The notes beneath the pieces are model-generated. The model worked only from the letters and a program-made list of their open reading frames with translations, did not search any database and was not told the DNA's origin. 64,000 nucleotides of DNA, taken from NCBI GenBank assembly GCA_964561475.1, contig CAZLPU010000003.1, positions 55,684-119,683 on the forward strand, read 5' to 3'. The translations under genes were made by a program, and so were the position numbers. Position 1 is the first letter of the stretch. Each line of letters begins with the position of its first letter. Shown here piece by piece: positions 1 to 8,368 of this stretch. This DNA is from CAYUYV01 sp964561475. Lineage in GTDB: Bacteria > Pseudomonadota > Alphaproteobacteria > JAJFIK01.

Positions 1-1347
1 TTCATGCACAACCACGGCAATTACACCGGCTCCCTGGCCAATGTGACCCGCTGGCTGGGCACCCAGGCCGAGGAAATGGGCGTGGAGATCTATCCGGGCT
101 TTGCCTGTTCGGAAGTGGTCTACCACGATGACGGCTCGGTCAAAGGCGTGGCCACAGGGGATTTCGGTGTCTCGGCCGACGGCAGCCACAAGGACGGCTA
201 CACTCCGGGCATTGAGCTGCACGCCAAATACACCCTGTTCGCCGAAGGGGCCCACGGCTCCCTCACCAAAGGGCTGAAGCGACAGTTCGGCCTGGATAAT
301 GACAGTGAGCCCCAGAAATACGGCCTGGGCGTGAAGGAAGTCTGGGAAATCGATCCGGCAAAGCACAAGCCGGGTCTGGTGGTGCACACCCTGGGCTGGC
401 CCCTGGATGACGAGACCGGTGGCGGCTCCTGGATGTATCATATCGAGGACAACCAGGTGTCCATTGGGTTCGTGGTGCACCTGAACTACAAAAATCCCTA
501 CCTCTCCCCCTTCGAGGAATTCCAGCGGTTCAAGACCCACCCCAAAGTCCGCCACTATCTGGAGGGCGGCAAGCGGATCGCCTATGGCGGACGGGCCCTC
601 ACCGAGGGGGGCTTCCAGTCGGTGCCGAAACTGACCTTCCCGGGCGGAGCCCTGATCGGCTGTTCGGCGGGCTTCGTGAACGTGCCCCGGATCAAGGGCA
701 GCCATAACGCCATGAAGACCGGAATGCTCGGCGCCGAGGCCGTGTTCGAGGCGCTCCAGGAAGGCCGGGCCAGTGACGAACTGGTGGCGTATACTGAGAA
801 ATACAAGAAGAGCCACGTCTACAAGGATCTGAAGCTTGTGCGCAACGTCAAGCCGCTTCTGTCGAAGCTGGGCCTGACCCTGGGCATGCCCTTCTACGGT
901 CTCGATATGTGGACGAACTATCTGTTCGGTTTTTCCTTCTTCGGCACCCTGGGCCATGGCAAGCCCGACCACGCCACCCTGCGCAAGGCCTCCGAAAGCA
1001 AGCCCATCGAATACCCCAAGCCCGACGGGGTCATCTCCTTCGACCGTCTGTCCTCGGTGTTTTTGTCCAACACCTACCACGAGGAAAATCAGCCGGTGCA
1101 CCTGACCCTGAAGAACGTGGAGATTCCCGTCGGCACGAACCTGCCGGAGTATGCAGGCCCCTCCCAGCGGTACTGCCCGGCTGCCGTCTACGAATTCGTC
1201 TACGACAATGAGGGCAAGAACCCGAAATTCGTCATCAATTCCCAGAATTGCGTTCACTGCAAAACCTGCGATATCAAGGACCCAAGTCAGAACATTCACT
1301 GGGTGGTGCCTGAGGGGGGCGGTGGTCCCAACTATCCCAATATGTGA
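1..1347 (+). CDS. Electron transfer flavoprotein-ubiquinone oxidoreductase (3' part)
   Basis: Membrane-associated FAD and 4Fe-4S enzyme that passes electrons from reduced ETF (fatty and amino acid oxidation) to ubiquinone. The frame is open at the window edge, so the N-terminal FAD-binding part is missing; 448 codons remain of a family usually about 550 residues. The C terminus carries the ferredoxin-like cluster motif CVHCKTC about 32 residues from the end, plus an upstream Cys in QRYCPAA, giving the expected four ligands. GGRALTEGG, GCSAGFVNVPRIKG and HNAMKTG match the conserved flavin and ubiquinone-binding core. The family assignment is firm; only the 5' end is unknown. Confidence 0.95.
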   Translation, partial: FMHNHGNYTGSLANVTRWLGTQAEEMGVEIYPGFACSEVVYHDDGSVKGVATGDFGVSADGSHKDGYTPGIELHAKYTLFAEGAHGSLTKGLKRQFGLDNDSEPQKYGLGVKEVWEIDPAKHKPGLVVHTLGWPLDDETGGGSWMYHIEDNQVSIGFVVHLNYKNPYLSPFEEFQRFKTHPKVRHYLEGGKRIAYGGRALTEGGFQSVPKLTFPGGALIGCSAGFVNVPRIKGSHNAMKTGMLGAEAVFEALQEGRASDELVAYTEKYKKSHVYKDLKLVRNVKPLLSKLGLTLGMPFYGLDMWTNYLFGFSFFGTLGHGKPDHATLRKASESKPIEYPKPDGVISFDRLSSVFLSNTYHEENQPVHLTLKNVEIPVGTNLPEYAGPSQRYCPAAVYEFVYDNEGKNPKFVINSQNCVHCKTCDIKDPSQNIHWVVPEGGGGPNYPNM

Positions 1348-1483
1348 CACTGCTCCTGTACATCCGTGACAGGGCCGGTCCGATCATCCGGGCCGCCCTG
1401 GGCCGGATCCGACCCACGGCATGGACGTCCGGCTTTGTTTCAGGTCCATGCCTCACTCTTTTCCTGAGTGCATTGGAGGCCGC

Positions 1484-3346
1484 GTGAAACGCTTCCCGCA
1501 GACCTGGCGCCTGACGCGGCTTCGGCGCGCAATCGACCAATTCATCCGTCGTCCGCAGATCCCGGGTCGGCCCATGATCGTGGCCGCCGTCGGCCTGTTC
1601 GCCCTGGGGCTTCAGGCCTGCACCAGCGTCGCACCGCAAGGCGGGCTCACGGGCACCGCCGGCCTCTTCGGGTCCTCGGATACGTTGTCCGGAAACTATC
1701 TGGCGGCCCGCCAGGCCGGGCGCAGCCAGGATACGGTGGCGGCGGCCCAGTATTACGCCCGGGCCCTGACCAAGCGCCCCCATGACCGGGACATTCTGGA
1801 GCGGGCGTTTCTCCTGGATCTCAGCAGCGGACGGATCGACAGCGCCGTGTCCCTTGCGCGGCGGATTGTCGGCGTGCGTCCTGACGACCGGCTGGCGCGG
1901 CTGACCCTGGCGGTCAATGCCCTTGAGGCCGGGGCAAACCGGGAAGCCCGCACCCATGTGGACAAGGCCGGTGACGGTCCGTTGACGGATCTCGTCAATC
2001 TGCTGATTGCCTCCTGGTCCTATGCGGGGGACGGGCGCACGGATCTGGCCATTGCCCGGCTCAGCGGTTTGGGTCAGGGCAGCGGTCTCAGCCTCTATCG
2101 CACTTACAACGCCGCCTTGATCTACGACATGATGGGCCAGCGGGCGAAGGCCCGGGCCCATTATGAGATGGCGATGGATCTGTCCGGCGGATCGAGCCTG
2201 CGGGTGGTCCAGGCCTATGGCGGGTTCCTGGAACGGGCAGGCGAGGGGCGCCGGGCGGCCGCTCTCTACCGGGCTTTCCTGGACGAAATCGGCGGGCATC
2301 CCTCCATCGCGGCGGCATTCTTCCGGGCCCAGTCCGGCGGCGTTGCCCCCCGGCTCCTGGCGGAAACCGCCCAGGACGGGGCGGCGGAGGCGATTTACGG
2401 TCTCGCGGGGGCTTTGGCGCGGGAGGAAGAGCGCGCCCTGGATCTGCCGATTGTCTATCTCCACCTGGTCCTTCATCTGCGGGACGACTTTCCCATCGCC
2501 CATTCCCTGCTGGCGGACATTCTCGATAGTGCAGGGCGCCATGCGCTGGCGACCGAGGCCTATGGCAAGGTTCCCCGGTCCTCGCCCCTTTGGGCCAATG
2601 CCCGGATCCGGATTGCCCAGAACCTGAACCGGGACGAGCGCACCGCGGAGGCCATCGACATCCTCAAGGAAGTGATCGAGATCGCGCCTCAGAATGTGGA
2701 CGTGATGGCCTCGATCGGCGACCTGTTTCAGTCCAATGAGAATTTCAGTGCGGCGGCGGAGTATTATGGTCGCGCCATCGCCCAGGTGGGGGACGAGCCG
2801 GCGCCGGGCCAGTGGATCCTGTTCTACCACTACGGGATCGCCCTTGAGCGCTCGGGCCGATGGAGCGATGCGGAAAAGGCCTTGAAGAAGGCCCTGGACC
2901 TCCATCCGGACGAACCGTTCGTGCTCAACTATCTCGGATATTCCTGGATCGACCGGGGGGAAAACCTGGAAGAGGCCATGGCCATGATCCGCCGGGCCGT
3001 GAGCATCGAACCGGACAACGGCTTCATCGTGGACAGCCTTGGCTGGGGCCTTTACCAGCTTGGCCGTTATGAAGACGCGGTGGGCTATCTGGAGCGTGCG
3101 GTTTCCCTGGAACCGTCGGACCCGGTGATCAACGATCATCTGGGTGATGCCTATTGGCGCACGGGACGGCGGATCGAGGCCCGGTTCCAATGGAACCACG
3201 CCCTGGACCGGGATCCGGAAGAGGACCTGGAGGCCCAGTTGCAGATCAAGCTGCTGGACGGTCCCGATGGACTGCCCTCCAGCGACAAGGATGATGGGGC
3301 GGGTTCGGATGGCCGTGGCGCCCAGGTCGCGGAGAATGGGTTATGA
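1484..3346 (+). CDS. TPR-repeat lipoprotein
   Basis: Predicted 620-residue outer-membrane or periplasmic lipoprotein built of tetratricopeptide repeats. I chose the GTG at 1484 because GGAGG lies at 1475-1479; an in-frame ATG at 1421 has no such site. The N terminus has a basic stretch, a hydrophobic segment and a lipobox LQAC. Degenerate TPR units follow, and the best are in the last 250 residues, with motifs such as PDEPFVLNYLGYSWIDRG and PDNGFIVDSLGWGLYQLG. The stop overlaps the ispE start by 4 bp (ATGA), so the two are probably translationally coupled. TPR lipoproteins next to ispE recur in alphaproteobacteria; the binding partner is unknown. Confidence 0.85.
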   Translation: MKRFPQTWRLTRLRRAIDQFIRRPQIPGRPMIVAAVGLFALGLQACTSVAPQGGLTGTAGLFGSSDTLSGNYLAARQAGRSQDTVAAAQYYARALTKRPHDRDILERAFLLDLSSGRIDSAVSLARRIVGVRPDDRLARLTLAVNALEAGANREARTHVDKAGDGPLTDLVNLLIASWSYAGDGRTDLAIARLSGLGQGSGLSLYRTYNAALIYDMMGQRAKARAHYEMAMDLSGGSSLRVVQAYGGFLERAGEGRRAAALYRAFLDEIGGHPSIAAAFFRAQSGGVAPRLLAETAQDGAAEAIYGLAGALAREEERALDLPIVYLHLVLHLRDDFPIAHSLLADILDSAGRHALATEAYGKVPRSSPLWANARIRIAQNLNRDERTAEAIDILKEVIEIAPQNVDVMASIGDLFQSNENFSAAAEYYGRAIAQVGDEPAPGQWILFYHYGIALERSGRWSDAEKALKKALDLHPDEPFVLNYLGYSWIDRGENLEEAMAMIRRAVSIEPDNGFIVDSLGWGLYQLGRYEDAVGYLERAVSLEPSDPVINDHLGDAYWRTGRRIEARFQWNHALDRDPEEDLEAQLQIKLLDGPDGLPSSDKDDGAGSDGRGAQVAENGL

Positions 3347-4290
3347 GCCTGTCCCTGTTTGCGCCCGCCAAGGTCAATCTGTTTCTGCATGTCATCAGCC
3401 GCCGGAGTGACGGCTATCACGAACTGGAAAGCCTGATCGTCTTTGTCGATGTCGGCGACCGGCTGTCGATCGTGCCCGGTGGCGCTTTCGATGTGGTGAT
3501 CGACGGACCCTTCGCGGACACCCTGGCCGATGAGCCCGTGAGCGACAATCTTGTGCACCGCGCGGGCCGTCTCCTGATGGCCAGAAGCGGCCACGCCAGA
3601 GTGGATGGGGTCGGCGGCTCCGGTTCGAAAACCGCTGCGCTGCCCGGCGGGGTCCTCAGGCTGGAGAAGAATCTGCCGGTGGCGGCGGGTCTGGGTGGCG
3701 GCTCGGCCGATGCGGCCGCTGCCCTCCGGCTTTTGAAGGACCACTGGTCGATCAGTCTTCCGGAGAAGGACCTTCACGAGATGGGTCTGTCCCTTGGGGC
3801 GGACATTCCGGTCTGCCTGGAATCCCGCCCGGCCTTTGTCACGGGGATTGGCGAGACCATCGAACCTGCCCCGGCACTGCCGGAGATCTGGGCGGTGCTG
3901 GTGAATTCAGGCACCCCGGTCCCCACGGGAAAGGTGTTCAAAGGCCTGGACCCGGAGCGGCTCGCGGGCAAGCCCGGGCCGGGGGTCGCGCCGGAAGCGT
4001 TCCGGGAGACCGGTGATCTGGTGAAGGCCCTGGCGCACACCCGCAATGATCTTGAAGCATCCGCCCTGAAGGTGGCCCCGGATATCGCCGACGTGCTGGC
4101 CCTGATCGCGCGCCAGTCCGGGTGTGCCCTGGCCCGGATGTCCGGCAGCGGCGGAACCTGCTTCGGGCTGTTTCCCACCCAAACGGAGGCCCTGGCGGCG
4201 GTGGAGGGGATCACCCAGACCCAGCCCGGCTGGTGGGCGAAAGCGGGCCGGATCCTGAACGGGGCGCCGCAGATCACGAAGACCGCCTGA
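3343..4290 (+). CDS. ispE: 4-diphosphocytidyl-2-C-methyl-D-erythritol kinase
   Basis: GHMP-family kinase of the MEP isoprenoid pathway. It phosphorylates CDP-methylerythritol at the 2-hydroxyl using ATP. At 315 residues it is slightly longer than the usual 280-300. It starts with the family-typical FAPAKVNLFLHV and carries the glycine-rich ATP loop LPVAAGLGGGSADAAAALR near residue 110 and the C-terminal GHMP motif MSGSGGTCFG. Its start overlaps the TPR lipoprotein stop. Its product feeds the same pathway as the polyprenyl synthase encoded at 6784-7935. Confidence 0.96.
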   Translation: MSLSLFAPAKVNLFLHVISRRSDGYHELESLIVFVDVGDRLSIVPGGAFDVVIDGPFADTLADEPVSDNLVHRAGRLLMARSGHARVDGVGGSGSKTAALPGGVLRLEKNLPVAAGLGGGSADAAAALRLLKDHWSISLPEKDLHEMGLSLGADIPVCLESRPAFVTGIGETIEPAPALPEIWAVLVNSGTPVPTGKVFKGLDPERLAGKPGPGVAPEAFRETGDLVKALAHTRNDLEASALKVAPDIADVLALIARQSGCALARMSGSGGTCFGLFPTQTEALAAVEGITQTQPGWWAKAGRILNGAPQITKTA

Positions 4291-4384
4291 GGGGTCTTGC
4301 CGACATCAAGCATGGGTCCGGATCATGAGAGTGATGCCAGGGCAGACACGACAAACAGCAAACAACAGGCAGGGATGAACGGTC

Positions 4385-5005
4385 ATGGCCCTTGAAGTGA
4401 TTGGCGCCGGTTTCGGGCGGACGGGAACAACGTCTCTCAAACTTGCTCTGGAACGGCTGGGGTTTGCTCCGTGCCACCACATGGGGGAGGTGATGGCGCA
4501 CCCGGAGCAACTGCCCCACTGGCAGGCCCTGGTTGACGGCAAGCCGGTGGATTGGGAGGTGGTGTTTCAGGGGTACCGGGCCAGTTGCGACTGGCCGTCC
4601 GCCTTCTTCTGGCGGGAGCTTGCCGAGGCTTATCCCGATGCGCCGGTGATCCTGAGTGTCCGCCCCATTGACAGCTGGTGGCAGAGCTTTTCCAACACCA
4701 TCATGCAGCTTGTGAAGACCGTGGACGAGGTGCCCGATCCCCATATTCGGGCCACGGTGGCCATGGGCGGGACGATTGTGGCCGAGCGGACATTCGCCAG
4801 TGCCATTGATGACGAGGCCGCAGCCCGCGCCGCCTTTCAGCGTCACATCGAGACCGTGAAGGCCGAGATCCCGCCGCAGCGGCTGCTTGTCTTTGATGTT
4901 GCGGAAGGGTGGGGGCCCCTTTGTGCTTTCCTGGGCAAGCCGGTGCCGGAAGAAGACTTTCCGCGTACTAATAGTACAGGCGAATTCTGGGCCATGATTG
5001 ACTGA
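4385..5005 (+). CDS. Sulfotransferase-family P-loop protein
   Basis: 206-residue protein of the short bacterial sulfotransferase-like P-loop group (Sulfotransfer_4 type). The 5'-phosphosulfate loop GFGRTGTTSLKLALERLG is at residues 8-25, and the second conserved segment is PVILSVRPIDSWWQSF, with the Arg and Ser positions expected for PAPS 3'-phosphate contact. No signal peptide or membrane segment is visible, so it should be cytoplasmic. The physiological acceptor is unknown, and many members of this group are uncharacterised. It follows ispE after a 94-bp gap and may be transcribed separately. Confidence 0.75.
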   Translation: MALEVIGAGFGRTGTTSLKLALERLGFAPCHHMGEVMAHPEQLPHWQALVDGKPVDWEVVFQGYRASCDWPSAFFWRELAEAYPDAPVILSVRPIDSWWQSFSNTIMQLVKTVDEVPDPHIRATVAMGGTIVAERTFASAIDDEAAARAAFQRHIETVKAEIPPQRLLVFDVAEGWGPLCAFLGKPVPEEDFPRTNSTGEFWAMID

Positions 5006-5040
5006 CACCCGGTCTTTTCTCAATCGCTTCTTGCGTTTGC

Positions 5041-5069
5041 TTCACAATTGTGATTTGGCATGGTGTACT
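5041..5069 (+). promoter_or_regulatory. Candidate sigma70 promoter with overlapping palindrome
   Basis: TTCACA (5041-5046), a 17-bp spacer and TGTACT (5064-5069) resemble -35 and -10 boxes upstream of the secreted protein gene at 5127. A perfect 10-bp palindrome CACAATTGTG (5043-5052) overlaps the -35 box and could be an operator. This rests on sequence match only. Confidence 0.35.
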
Positions 5070-5126
5070 CGCCGAAAGGTGCGGTGTGTACTGCTGATTT
5101 CACGATTTGGGTGTTGGAGACCTATA

Positions 5127-5915
5127 ATGACCTTCAGGGGATTGTTCGCCGCTTTGAGCCTCGCGCTCGGGCTTGGATTTGTCTTGCCTGTCGATGGGGC
5201 CCGGGCGGACTGGGAACGCGTCGGGGATGTGCGCATCGAACGGGGCATGGGGCGTGATGTGGCGAGCCCCGCCTTGAGCCAGCCGGTCCAGGCGATCCGC
5301 TTTCGTGCAAAGCACAACAGCGTGGAATGCCGTCAGATCCGGGTTCAGTTCCGCAACGGCCAGCAGCGGGTGGTCCATTCCGGGCGGATCCGCGAGGGCG
5401 AGGCGAAGAAAGTGCGCTTCAACAAGCGCCGCAATGTCTCCCGGGTGCTGTTCGATTGTGCATCCGTGGGCGGACGGTCACGGCTGATCATCCAGGCCGA
5501 CTATGGCACCGGCCAGAACCGCTATTACGGTGATAACCAGTACAGTTCCTGGGATCATGGGCGTTACAGCCGCGGACGTGCCGGTTATCAGCGGCCTAGC
5601 ACCCTTGTCGGTCTGGGCACCAGCAACTTCCACCAGCGCGGCCTGAACGAACAGATCGTCTTTGTGCGCAACAATCAGCTGTTCGACTCCGTCGATCTCG
5701 TCGCCCGGGGCGATGCGGAATGCAGCCGGGCCACGGTGGTTTTCGGCAATGGTCAGACCCGCCCGCTGTTCCGGGGCTATATGGAATCCGGCCGCCGCTA
5801 CACCACCCAGTTCAGCGCGCCGCGCCGGATCAGTGAAGTGTCCATGGTGTGCCAGTCCGTGGACTACCGGTCCTCGTCCATTGCAGTGCAGGCCAACACC
5901 TCCCGGCGCTACTGA
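5127..5915 (+). CDS. Secreted protein with two internal beta-type repeats, function unknown
   Basis: 262-residue exported protein. ATG 5127 is chosen because GGAGA (5116-5120) precedes it and it opens a signal peptide (MTFRGLFAALSLALGLGFV, cleavage near ARA-DW). The mature part contains two related segments of about 85 residues, roughly 25-115 and 165-255. Each has the pattern V-x-FRNGQ or VVFGNGQ, then a Cys, an aromatic/Arg-rich strand and a closing I-x-VQA or IIQAD strand. The Arg-rich linker between them (HGRYSRGRAGYQRP) is probably flexible. I do not recognise the family; a periplasmic binding or structural role is a guess. Confidence 0.7.
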   Translation: MTFRGLFAALSLALGLGFVLPVDGARADWERVGDVRIERGMGRDVASPALSQPVQAIRFRAKHNSVECRQIRVQFRNGQQRVVHSGRIREGEAKKVRFNKRRNVSRVLFDCASVGGRSRLIIQADYGTGQNRYYGDNQYSSWDHGRYSRGRAGYQRPSTLVGLGTSNFHQRGLNEQIVFVRNNQLFDSVDLVARGDAECSRATVVFGNGQTRPLFRGYMESGRRYTTQFSAPRRISEVSMVCQSVDYRSSSIAVQANTSRRY

Positions 5916-6106
5916 GCACCGTCTTCCGGGTCCTGAGTTTGTCCGGTTTCAGCCCATGGCTGAGACCGGTGTGAGGCGGGCGGGCAGCCCAAGCGCCCTG
6001 CCCCCTCGATAGGGACCCGGAAACCGCAATCCATCATCGGGGAGAGCCCATTGGATCAACCCCATGGGTCATCACCCGGATCACCGAACGCGAATTGGGG
6101 AAAATC

Positions 6107-6625
6107 ATGTCCATGTTCAAATCCATCACCCTGGCCGCCGCATTGCTGGCTCTGCCCGCTCTGGCGCTCCCGAACCTTGCCCAGGCGGATGACGGCGCCA
6201 TGAGCCAGTCGGACAAGGATGCACTGTTCCGGGAACTGAGCTCCATCGAGCTGGAGGCCTGGGAGGCCTGGAAAAGCGGCGACAAGAAAACCTACGAGAC
6301 CCTCATCGACGAGCCTGCGGTTCTGATCAACGGCACCGGTGTTTTTGCCGGCAAGCAGAGCTTCCTGGACGTGGATATCACTGAGGGATGCGAGGGCCGC
6401 GAGTACGACATCGGGGACATGGAATTGCACCCGGTGACCGCGACCACGGCGGTGCTGACCTTTGCCGCCATATTCAGCCAGACCTGCGATAATACCCGGA
6501 CGGACAATTCCATCATTGTCTCGTCTCTCTATGCCAAGCGGGCTGACGGCTGGAAAAACGTTCTCTATACGGAGTCGGTCGCCCAGGAAGACTTCGGCAC
6601 CTTCTCCGGCGCGATCCTGGAATAG
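6107..6625 (+). CDS. Secreted NTF2-like (DUF4440/SnoaL-type) protein
   Basis: About 172 residues. ATG 6107 sits just after a GGGGAAAA purine run and begins a clear signal peptide (SMFKSITLAAALLALPALAL, cleavage near AQA-DD). The mature part reads like a nuclear-transport-factor-2-fold domain: an N-terminal helix LFRELSSIELEAWEAWKSGD, then ETLIDEPAVLINGTGVFAGK and strand-rich repeats ending DGWKNVLYTES. Such domains in the periplasm are often annotated DUF4440, and their ligands are mostly unknown. A TTG start at 6095 is possible but lacks support. Confidence 0.7.
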   Translation: MSMFKSITLAAALLALPALALPNLAQADDGAMSQSDKDALFRELSSIELEAWEAWKSGDKKTYETLIDEPAVLINGTGVFAGKQSFLDVDITEGCEGREYDIGDMELHPVTATTAVLTFAAIFSQTCDNTRTDNSIIVSSLYAKRADGWKNVLYTESVAQEDFGTFSGAILE

Positions 6626-6693
6626 GCCTTCTTCAGTACCGGGGGCCAAGCCGGGGATCATTCGACACAGATCATTCGATGCCGGTAAAATGA

Positions 6694-6723
6694 GGGGCGG
6701 CAGGACCACGGGACGGCCGCCCC
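6694..6723 (-). terminator. Likely intrinsic terminator for ispB
   Basis: Inverted repeat GGGGCGGC (6694-6701) and GCCGCCCC (6716-6723), 14-nt loop. Read on the minus strand it lies about 60 nt after the ispB stop and is followed by TCATTTTA, a weak T-rich tail. Confidence 0.4.
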
Positions 6724-6783
6724 GCAAAACAACGCCCTGGCATTCCATTTTCATGGCGTGAGAAAGACCGGCGGATCGCCTGG

Positions 6784-7935
6784 TCAGTGGGCCCGCGAGA
6801 TGGAGAATTCCACCACGTCCAGGAGGGCCTGACGGTGGGCATTGTCGGGAAAGATTGACAGGGCGGATTTCGCAGCAGCGCCGTAATCTCTGGCCCGGTC
6901 GATGGTGGCCTCGATCGTGCCGTGTTGCTCAATAAGGGCGATGGCCCGGGTCAGGTCTTCGGGGCCGGCTTCGCCGTCTTCTTCCAGACACCGCTTCCAG
7001 AAGGCCCGTTCCTCCGGATCGCCATGGCGATAGGCCAGAACCACGGGGAGGGTGATTTTCCCATCGCGGAAATCGTCACCGACCGCCTTGCCGAGCTTTT
7101 CTTCGTGACCGGAATAATCGAGGGCATCGTCCACAAGCTGGAATGCGATGCCGAGATTGCGCCCGAAGCTGTCCAGGGCTTCTTCCTGGGGTCCGGTGCG
7201 CCCGGCAATGACCGCGCCCACCCGGGAGGCGGCAGCGAACAGTTCGGCGGTCTTGGCCGCGATCACCGCCAGATAGGTCTCTTCCGTGGTGTTCACATCA
7301 TGGGTGGCCGCGAGCTGCATCACTTCCCCCTCCGCGATCACCGCCGAGGCGTTGGACAGGATGTCGAGCACCCGGAGGTTTTCCGCCTCCACCATAAGTT
7401 GGAAAGACCGGCTGAAGAGAAAATCCCCAACGAGCACGCTGGCTTGATTGCCGAAAACGGTGTTGGCCGTCGGGCGGCCCCGGCGCAACCCGCTCTCATC
7501 CACCACATCATCGTGGAGAAGGGTTGCCGTGTGGATGAACTCCACCGCCGCCGCAAGCCGGAGATGATGATCGCCGGTGTAATCGCATAGCCGTGCCGCG
7601 GCCAGGGTCAGCATGGGCCGCAGGCGTTTGCCGCCGGATGCCACAAGATAGCCCGCCAGTTCCGGGATCATCGGTACGGAGGATGTCATGCGCTGGAGGA
7701 TCAGGGCGTTGACCCGTTCCATGTCCGATTGCACCAGGCTGGTCAATCGCTGGACCGCATTGGCTCCGTTCCCCACACCATGACCTGCCTCGTTGAGGCT
7801 GGCGCCATTGGTCGCTGATACGGACCCTGGGTTGTCCTCGGGCTCGCCGTGAGGGGGGACGTCCGCCGCTGTTTCGCGGCCGGCCGTCTCCGGGATCGGG
7901 ACACCGACGTCCATTGGCTTGCCTTCGGCTGACAC
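6784..7935 (-). CDS. ispB: Polyprenyl (octaprenyl-type) diphosphate synthase
   Basis: Trans-prenyltransferase that elongates farnesyl diphosphate with IPP to make the ubiquinone side chain. It is 383 residues, longer than the usual 320-340 because of a 60-residue Pro/Gly/Glu-rich N-terminal extension that looks disordered. The first Asp-rich motif is LLHDDVVDESGLRRGRP and the second is QLVDDALDYSG; GGKRLRPML is the conserved IPP-binding segment. Exact chain length cannot be read from sequence. It is divergent from the DUF2007 gene, an arrangement common in alphaproteobacteria. Confidence 0.92.
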   Translation of the reverse strand: MSAEGKPMDVGVPIPETAGRETAADVPPHGEPEDNPGSVSATNGASLNEAGHGVGNGANAVQRLTSLVQSDMERVNALILQRMTSSVPMIPELAGYLVASGGKRLRPMLTLAAARLCDYTGDHHLRLAAAVEFIHTATLLHDDVVDESGLRRGRPTANTVFGNQASVLVGDFLFSRSFQLMVEAENLRVLDILSNASAVIAEGEVMQLAATHDVNTTEETYLAVIAAKTAELFAAASRVGAVIAGRTGPQEEALDSFGRNLGIAFQLVDDALDYSGHEEKLGKAVGDDFRDGKITLPVVLAYRHGDPEERAFWKRCLEEDGEAGPEDLTRAIALIEQHGTIEATIDRARDYGAAAKSALSIFPDNAHRQALLDVVEFSISRAH

Positions 7936-8119
7936 GGGGGCCTACTCCTTATGTCTCGGGAATACGATACTGGGGCATCCAGCGAAAGAGATGAAGTGCC
8001 GCACCTCCGGCGCGCATTGGATCGGAAACATGCTCGGCAGTGCTGCCACCGTCCCGGGTGTCACATATTGGGTGGCCTTGGCCCGATTACAGGAACTGTC
8101 CCGTTTACAGGAACCAGAC

Positions 8120-8368
8120 ATGAAAGATCTTCTGCAAACGAATGACATCGTCTTTCTGTCCTTTGTCCAGTCCCTGTTGCGGGACGCGGGCATCCCTTCG
8201 GAAATTCTCGACACTCATACCAGCATTCTGGAGGGATCCCTGGGGATTTTGCCCCGGCGCCTGATCGTGGCCGACGAGGATGAAGGAAGGGCCCGGGGAA
8301 TACTCGCCGAGGCTGAACACGATCGCGTCAACGGACCGGCGTTCGGAACAGATGCCGATGACGACTGA
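8120..8368 (+). CDS. DUF2007 domain protein
   Basis: 82-residue protein matching the DUF2007 (putative signal-transducing) fold: a start MKDLLQTNDIVFLSFVQSLL, then GIPSEILDTHTSILEGSLGI and RRLIVADEDEGRARGILAEAE. I chose ATG 8120, which has AGGAA just upstream; longer in-frame extensions have no ribosome site. The last codons overlap the start of the following methyltransferase gene, so the pair is probably translationally coupled. Biochemical function is unknown. Confidence 0.8.
   Translation: MKDLLQTNDIVFLSFVQSLLRDAGIPSEILDTHTSILEGSLGILPRRLIVADEDEGRARGILAEAEHDRVNGPAFGTDADDD

Noticed and set aside
1274..3199. 641-codon minus-strand frame opposite the TPR lipoprotein
   Set aside because: Antisense shadow caused by high GC; the plus frame has a lipobox and TPR motifs and the minus frame has no family features.
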